Source: Georgenia sp. (GTDB lineage Bacteria; Actinomycetota; Actinomycetes; Actinomycetales; Actinomycetaceae). Taken from it: 9,703 bases of DNA. The notes under the pieces were generated by a model, which saw only the letters and a program-made list of their open reading frames with translations, was not told where the DNA came from and searched no databases. This document shows positions 6,337-9,703 of this stretch, piece after piece (positions within the stretch are counted from its first letter, which is position 1; every line of letters begins with the position of its first letter). The stretch covers positions 1 through 9,703 of the forward strand of contig DAHVRG010000273.1 of NCBI GenBank assembly GCA_027322565.1. Direction: 5' to 3'. Position numbers and translations under genes: made by a program.

Positions 6337-6351
6337 CCGGTTCTCGGGAGG
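6325..6351. promoter_or_regulatory. 27-bp dyad, likely operator upstream of the binding-protein gene
   Basis: The arms CCTCCCG (6325-6331) and CGGGAGG (6345-6351) are perfect 7-bp inverted repeats. They flank a central 8-bp palindrome AACCGGTT (6335-6342) with nearly the same centre. The dyad overlaps the candidate -35 of the binding-protein promoter, as a repressor site would. A central-CG palindrome of this kind is typical of LacI-family operators. The other reading is a terminator or mRNA-processing hairpin after the permease stop, which lies 24 nt upstream in the direction of transcription. Confidence 0.5.
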
Positions 6352-6374
6352 TGACCTGCGGCGGCTTCGTGTGC

Positions 6375-7322
6375 TCACCCCTTCCGTCCCGTCGTCGCGA
6401 TGCCCTCGATGAAGTACCGCTGTCCGAAGGCAAAAAGGATGAGCATCGGGACGATGACGAGCAGGGACGCGACCATGACGTACTGGTAGTCGCCCTGGCC
6501 ACCGGCCGTCGGGCTGTACCGGGTCATCGCGTAGGCGATGCCGAGCGGCGCGGTGAACTCCTCCACGCTGCCGGCGTTGAGGTAGATGAGGGCCATCTGG
6601 AAGTTGTTCCAGCTGGCCTGGAACTCGAAGAGGAACACGATGATGAACGACGGCACGGACAACGGCATGACGATCCGCCAGAAGATCCGCCAGTAGCTGG
6701 CGCCGTCGACGCGGGCAGCCTCGAAGAGCTCCCGGGGCAGCCCGAGGAGGAACTGGCGCTGGAGGAAGATGTAGAAGGCCGAGCCGAAGAGGTTGAACGC
6801 CCACAGCGGTGCCCACGTGCCGAGCAGCCCGACGGACTTCCAGATGAGGTAGACGGGCACCATGGTCACCGCCCCCGGGAGCATCATCGTCGCCAGCACG
6901 AGCCCGAAGAGCACCGTCCGTCCCGGGAAGCGGAAGTGGGCGAACCCGAAGGCGACCATCGTGCTGGACACCGCCACGGTCGTCGCCGCGAGGAGCGCGA
7001 TGGCGATGCTGTTGAACAGCCAGTGGAGCAGGGGCAGCTGGGACCACACCTCGGCGTAGTTCGACCACACGAACGTCTCGGGGACGAGCCGGTTGTCGAA
7101 CACCTGGCCCCGCGGCTTGAGGCTGGCGGCGAGCAGCCAGGCGAACGGGTACATGAAGACGACCGCGAACAGCACGACGAGGAGCCACAGCAGCGCCTTG
7201 CCGGGTCCGAACCGGAAGGGTGGCTTGTCCCGCCGGCGCGTCCCGTAGCGGTCGCGGCCGGTGACCTCGTCGGCCATCCGGTCGACGGCGACGACGGCCT
7301 CGGGGCGGTTCACGGCGGTCAT
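6375..7322 (-). CDS. Sugar ABC transporter permease, MalG-type (second permease)
   Basis: This 315-residue inner-membrane protein pairs with the neighbouring permease to form the channel of a carbohydrate importer (CUT1-type). The N-terminal 40 residues are hydrophilic and cytoplasmic. Six hydrophobic segments follow, at about 42-67, 103-128, 136-160, 170-190, 222-240 and 281-303. The EAA loop that docks the ATPase is at residues 198-224 (ELFEAARVDGASYWRIFWRI, then VMPLSVP), the canonical EAAxxDGA form. MLPGAVTMVPVYLIWKSVGLLGTW (in parts, 147-170) is typical of MalG-like subunits. The start at 7322 shares one base with the stop of the upstream permease (TGATG), which implies translational coupling. 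The gene ends 172 bp before the binding-protein start. Confidence 0.94.
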   Translation of the reverse strand: MTAVNRPEAVVAVDRMADEVTGRDRYGTRRRDKPPFRFGPGKALLWLLVVLFAVVFMYPFAWLLAASLKPRGQVFDNRLVPETFVWSNYAEVWSQLPLLHWLFNSIAIALLAATTVAVSSTMVAFGFAHFRFPGRTVLFGLVLATMMLPGAVTMVPVYLIWKSVGLLGTWAPLWAFNLFGSAFYIFLQRQFLLGLPRELFEAARVDGASYWRIFWRIVMPLSVPSFIIVFLFEFQASWNNFQMALIYLNAGSVEEFTAPLGIAYAMTRYSPTAGGQGDYQYVMVASLLVIVPMLILFAFGQRYFIEGIATTGRKG

Positions 7323-8368
7323 CAGCGACCCCCCTCGTAATAGACGAGCCGGTTGCCGACCCGGACCTGGATCGCCGTGACCGTCATGATGATGACGAAC
7401 ATGAGCCAGGCCATCGCAGAGGCGAACCCGAAGTTGAACTGCCGGAACGCCTGCTGGAAGAGGTAGACGGCGTAGAAGAGGGAGGCCTCCGGCGAGGGGT
7501 TGTTCTGGTCGCGCCAGAAGAGCAGGTAGGCCTGGTCGAAGGTCTGGAAGGCGGCGATGCTCAGCACGATGGTGTTGAAGAACAGCGCCGGGGAGATCAT
7601 CGGCAGGGTGATCGACCAGAACTGCCGCGCCGGGCCGGCACCGTCGATGGAGGCCACCTCGTAGAGCTCGCGGGGGACGTTCTTCAGCGCCGCGAGGAAG
7701 ATGACCATCGTGCCGGAGACAGCCCACAGCGACATGAGGACGATCGAGGGCTTGACCCACGACGGGTCGACGAGCCACTGGGGTCCCTCGACCCCGAGGA
7801 AGCGCAGCCCCTGGTTGATCGCCCCGGTGTTGCCGTTGAGGAGGAGGAAGAAGACGGCGGCGGTGGCCACCGCCGGGGTCATCTTGGGCAGGTAGTACAC
7901 GGTGCGGAAGACGCCGCTGCCGCGGCCGAGCCGCACGAGGAGCATCGCCAGCCCGAGCGCGAAGACGACCTCGAGCGGGACGAACATGATGGCGTAGAAG
8001 AGCGTGTTGGCCAGCGAGGTGCGCACCCTCGGGTCCTCGATGAGGTTCTCGAAGTTCCGCGTGCCGACCGGCCGCATCTCGTTCGTCGCCAGGTTGTAGT
8101 CGCTGAACGCGATGGCCAGGCTCCAGATCATCGCCCCGGCGGTGAAGATGAGGAACCCGACGATCCACGGCGAGATGAACAGGTAGCCGGCCAGCGCCTC
8201 GCGCCGGTTGTACTTCACCCGGCCGCGCCGGGCCCGGCGGATGGCGCGCACGGTGCGGGGTGAGGCCCCCGCCCCCTGCGCGACGGACTCAGCCACGGTG
8301 TGCCCCGCGGGTGCGGTCCCGACCTGCCCCCATCGTTGGCCCCTCTCGTCCGGTGGCGACGTTGCCAC
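7322..8368 (-). CDS. Sugar ABC transporter permease, MalF-type (first permease)
   Basis: This 348-residue membrane protein is the partner permease of a CUT1-type sugar importer. Residues 1-55 are hydrophilic and end in a basic patch (RAIRRARRGRVKYNRRE) before the first helix (YLFISPWIVGFLIFTAGAMI). Further membrane segments lie at about 122-145, 164-178, 206-226, 260-282 and 316-334. The ATPase-docking EAA loop is at 234-260 (ELYEVASIDGAGPARQFWSI, then TLPMISP). The GTG at 8368 is chosen because TACCCT stands 7 nt upstream and TTGCCG 17 bp before that, which would place transcription start on the GTG. GAGGA also directly abuts the codon. A GTG at 8296 is an alternative start that would shorten the soluble N-terminus by 24 residues. 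The gene lies 47 bp after the zinc-ribbon gene and overlaps the second permease by one base. Confidence 0.93.
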   Translation of the reverse strand: MATSPPDERGQRWGQVGTAPAGHTVAESVAQGAGASPRTVRAIRRARRGRVKYNRREALAGYLFISPWIVGFLIFTAGAMIWSLAIAFSDYNLATNEMRPVGTRNFENLIEDPRVRTSLANTLFYAIMFVPLEVVFALGLAMLLVRLGRGSGVFRTVYYLPKMTPAVATAAVFFLLLNGNTGAINQGLRFLGVEGPQWLVDPSWVKPSIVLMSLWAVSGTMVIFLAALKNVPRELYEVASIDGAGPARQFWSITLPMISPALFFNTIVLSIAAFQTFDQAYLLFWRDQNNPSPEASLFYAVYLFQQAFRQFNFGFASAMAWLMFVIIMTVTAIQVRVGNRLVYYEGGR

Positions 8369-8375
8369 TCCTCGG

Positions 8376-8404
8376 AGGGTAAACCGGGGTCAGGGACCCG
8401 GCAA
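8376..8404 (-). promoter_or_regulatory. Candidate leaderless promoter of the permease genes
   Basis: On the minus strand TTGCCG (8399-8404), a 17-bp spacer and TACCCT (8376-8381) are followed by 7 nt and the GTG at 8368. Spacing and hexamers fit a housekeeping-sigma promoter, and the 5' end would fall on the start codon. It lies in the 47-bp gap after the zinc-ribbon gene, so the permeases may be transcribed both from it and by read-through. Confidence 0.5.
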
Positions 8405-8414
8405 CGGTTCTCGG
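8398..8414. promoter_or_regulatory. Dyad overlapping the permease -35, likely operator
   Basis: CCG-GC-AACGGTT-CT-CGG is symmetric about 8406: AAC/GTT around a central G, and CCG/CGG arms at equal distance. On the plus strand the core GCAACGGTTCTCGG (8401-8414) equals the box at 6333-6347 with one C deleted. It overlaps the -35 TTGCCG and ends 1 nt before the stop codon of the zinc-ribbon gene (8416-8418). Confidence 0.5.
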
Positions 8415-8415
8415 C

Positions 8416-8700
8416 TCAGGCCCGCCGCCAGCATGCGGTGTGCCAGTGCCGCCGCTCCTCCAGGCCCCCGCCGAGGAGCGGCTCGTTCGGCCAGGCGACG
8501 ACGTGCGGGGTCCCCGGGGGGATGAGCTGGTTGCACCCCGGGCAGCGGTAGGACTTCTCCGTGCCGCGCACGGTCCGCACCGTGTACGGTTCGCCGCCCG
8601 GCCCGGTCTCGGTGCGCGGGACGGCACCGATCCGGTCCGGGTCGAGCGGGACGTGGGGGTCCCCGTAGGGGCGTTTGCGTCCGCGTCGTGGCCGGGCCAT
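8416..8700 (-). CDS. Small Cys/His zinc-ribbon-like protein of unknown function
   Basis: This gene encodes 94 residues with a very basic start (MARPRRGRKRPYG). Potential metal ligands are Cys53 and Cys56 (YRCPGCNQLIPPGTPH), His66, then His85/His87 and Cys90 (RRHWHTACWRR). The CPxC pair followed by an HxxC pair looks like a treble-clef or HNH-like zinc site, without the catalytic residues of an HNH nuclease that I could point to. Similar short proteins occur in many actinobacteria and are sometimes labelled 'ATP/GTP-binding protein', but I see no Walker motif that would support that name. The ATG at 8700 overlaps the beta-glucosidase stop by one base (TGATG), so translation is probably coupled. 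A role in nucleic-acid binding is suggested only by the basic N-terminus and zinc site. Confidence 0.8.
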   Translation of the reverse strand: MARPRRGRKRPYGDPHVPLDPDRIGAVPRTETGPGGEPYTVRTVRGTEKSYRCPGCNQLIPPGTPHVVAWPNEPLLGGGLEERRHWHTACWRRA

Positions 8701-9703
8701 CAGCGGGCCGCCGACGGTGCGGGCCGGGCGTCGTCGTACTCCAGCGGCGGCAGGGCCGCCGCCTGCTCCACACCCGGCAGGCGGCCGGTGCGGATGAGCT
8801 CGCGGAACCACAGTGCGGAGTCCTTGGGGGTACGCGCCAGGGTGTCGTAGTCGACGCGGACGAGGCCGAAGCGCTTGGTGTACCCCTGTGCCCACTCGAA
8901 GTTGTCGAGGAAGGACCACGCCAGGTAGCCGCGGAGGTCGACGCCCGCTTCGCGGGCGCGCAGCACCGCCGCGACGTGGCCGTGGAGGTAGGCGACCCGG
9001 GCGGTGTCGTGCACCCGCCCGTCCGGGGCGACGACGTCGTCGAAGGCGGCGCCGTTCTCGGTGACCATGAGCGGCTGGTCGGGGTAGGCGTTGTCGAGCG
9101 CGAGGAGGAGCTCCTCGAGCGCCTCGGGCTCGATGTTCCAGCCCATCGCGGTGTGCGGGGGCGGGACGGCGACGAGCTCGACGTCGTCGGCCCCCACCCA
9201 CGGGGAGGGCCCCGCCCCGTGCCCGTCCGCGCGCGGGGCGGGCCCCTCCCCCGTCCAGCGGCGGGCGAGCTGGGTGGAGTAGTAGTTGACGCCGAGGACG
9301 TCGATGCGCTGGCGGGTGGTGCTGAGGTCACCCGGGCGGACGAAGGACCAGTCGGTGAGGTGCGCGGTGTCGCGCAGCAGCCGGGTGGGGTAGCTGCCGT
9401 CCAGGAGCGGGCCGAGGAAGACGTGGTTGCCGACGGCGTCGAGCTGGGCGACGGCCTCGAGGTCGGCGCCGGACTCCGGGTCCACCGGGCGCGTGACGTG
9501 GAGGTTGAGCGACACCGAGACCGGCGTCCCCTCACCGAGCTCGGAGCGAATCGCCTGGCTCGCCAGCCCGTGGGCGAGGTTGAGGTGGTGGGCCGCGGCC
9601 AGCGCGGCACCCGGCTCGGTGCGGCCCGGTGCGTGGACGCCGGAGGCGTAGCCGAGGAACGCCGCGCACCACGGCTCGTTGACGGTGACCCACAGCGCGA
9701 CCC
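8700..9703 (-). CDS. GH1 beta-glucosidase (5' end outside window)
   Basis: The frame is open from the right edge to TGA at 8700-8702, giving 333 C-terminal residues of a protein that is usually 440-480 long. Glycoside hydrolase family 1 is clear. The acid/base motif WVTVNEPW stands at the very start of the visible part (Glu at 9675-9677). The nucleophile motif is LMVTENGAAF (Glu at 9057-9059). The substrate-contact motif NYYST is also present. Near the C-terminus the aglycone/glucose-binding motif WSFLDNFEWAQGYTKRFGLV contains the conserved Glu-Trp pair. The enzyme hydrolyses terminal beta-linked glucose (or galactose/fucose in relatives) with retention. No signal peptide can be judged because the N-terminus is missing, but family members next to sugar importers are normally cytoplasmic. 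A tail of about 30 residues (RTGRLPGVEQ onward) extends past the usual end. Its stop overlaps the start of the zinc-ribbon gene. Confidence 0.95.
   Translation of the reverse strand, partial: VALWVTVNEPWCAAFLGYASGVHAPGRTEPGAALAAAHHLNLAHGLASQAIRSELGEGTPVSVSLNLHVTRPVDPESGADLEAVAQLDAVGNHVFLGPLLDGSYPTRLLRDTAHLTDWSFVRPGDLSTTRQRIDVLGVNYYSTQLARRWTGEGPAPRADGHGAGPSPWVGADDVELVAVPPPHTAMGWNIEPEALEELLLALDNAYPDQPLMVTENGAAFDDVVAPDGRVHDTARVAYLHGHVAAVLRAREAGVDLRGYLAWSFLDNFEWAQGYTKRFGLVRVDYDTLARTPKDSALWFRELIRTGRLPGVEQAAALPPLEYDDARPAPSAAR

Noticed and set aside
4583..6412. A 609-codon plus-strand frame opposite the hydrolase start and the binding-protein gene
   Set aside because: Antisense shadow with Arg/Val/Asp-rich low complexity; the minus-strand lipoprotein is unambiguous.
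8294..8296. GTG at 8296 as the start of the first permease
   Set aside because: It is possible, with GGGG several bases upstream. The GTG at 8368 is favoured by the TTGCCG-N17-TACCCT promoter ending 7 nt before it, but the choice remains open.
6203..8415. CebR/CelR-type operator (TGGGAGCGCTCCCA) expected for a cellobiose locus
   Set aside because: I did not find this palindrome in either regulatory gap. The dyads present have a different core (AACCGGTT / AACGGTT).
8390..9610. A 406-codon minus-strand frame over the GH1 gene
   Set aside because: Ser/Thr/Arg/Pro-rich shifted-frame translation; the GH1 motifs lie in the other frame.
1..9703. CRISPR arrays, tRNA or rRNA genes, transposases, integration sites
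   Set aside because: No regularly spaced repeats, cloverleaf sequence, transposase-like frame or terminal inverted repeats were seen on either strand.

Overview
The window is very GC-rich, gene-dense DNA with GC-ending codons, GTG starts and -10-type hexamers of the form TANNNT close to several start codons. This fits an actinobacterium. The family or genus cannot be fixed from this sequence; a Micrococcales-like soil or plant-matter degrader is a guess based on the beta-glucosidase/sugar-ABC locus.

Left part (1-4719): the 3' end of an acidic, low-complexity coding region; a ChaA-type cation/proton antiporter (459-1595, +); a GNAT acetyltransferase (1630-2118, -); a YihY/BrkB-family inner-membrane protein (2219-3367, +), divergent from the GNAT gene; a small actinobacterial protein of unknown function (3415-3867, +); and an alpha/beta hydrolase (3907-4719, -). 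These look like separate single-gene or two-gene units. Two convergent gene ends (near 1595-1633 and 3867-3907) carry short GC-rich hairpins, and one divergent promoter region lies at 2119-2218.

Right part (4823-9703, all on the minus strand): a sugar uptake and hydrolysis locus. In transcription order it holds a GH1 beta-glucosidase (5' end outside the window), a 94-residue Cys/His zinc-ribbon-like protein overlapping it by one base, a MalF-type permease, a MalG-type permease overlapping the first by one base, and a lipoprotein sugar-binding protein with its own leader. A GC-rich hairpin follows the last gene. The likely scheme is that the lipoprotein captures a beta-glucoside or oligosaccharide, the two permeases import it with an ATPase encoded elsewhere, and the GH1 enzyme hydrolyses it in the cytoplasm. 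No ATPase gene and no regulator gene lie in the window.

The most notable non-coding signal is a pair of near-identical boxes, CCGAGAACCG(G)TTGC on the minus strand. One lies upstream of the first permease and one upstream of the binding protein. Each overlaps a putative -35 element and each has dyad symmetry, as expected for a locus-specific repressor site such as that of a LacI-family regulator. I see no clearly new defence system, mobile element, CRISPR array or RNA gene.
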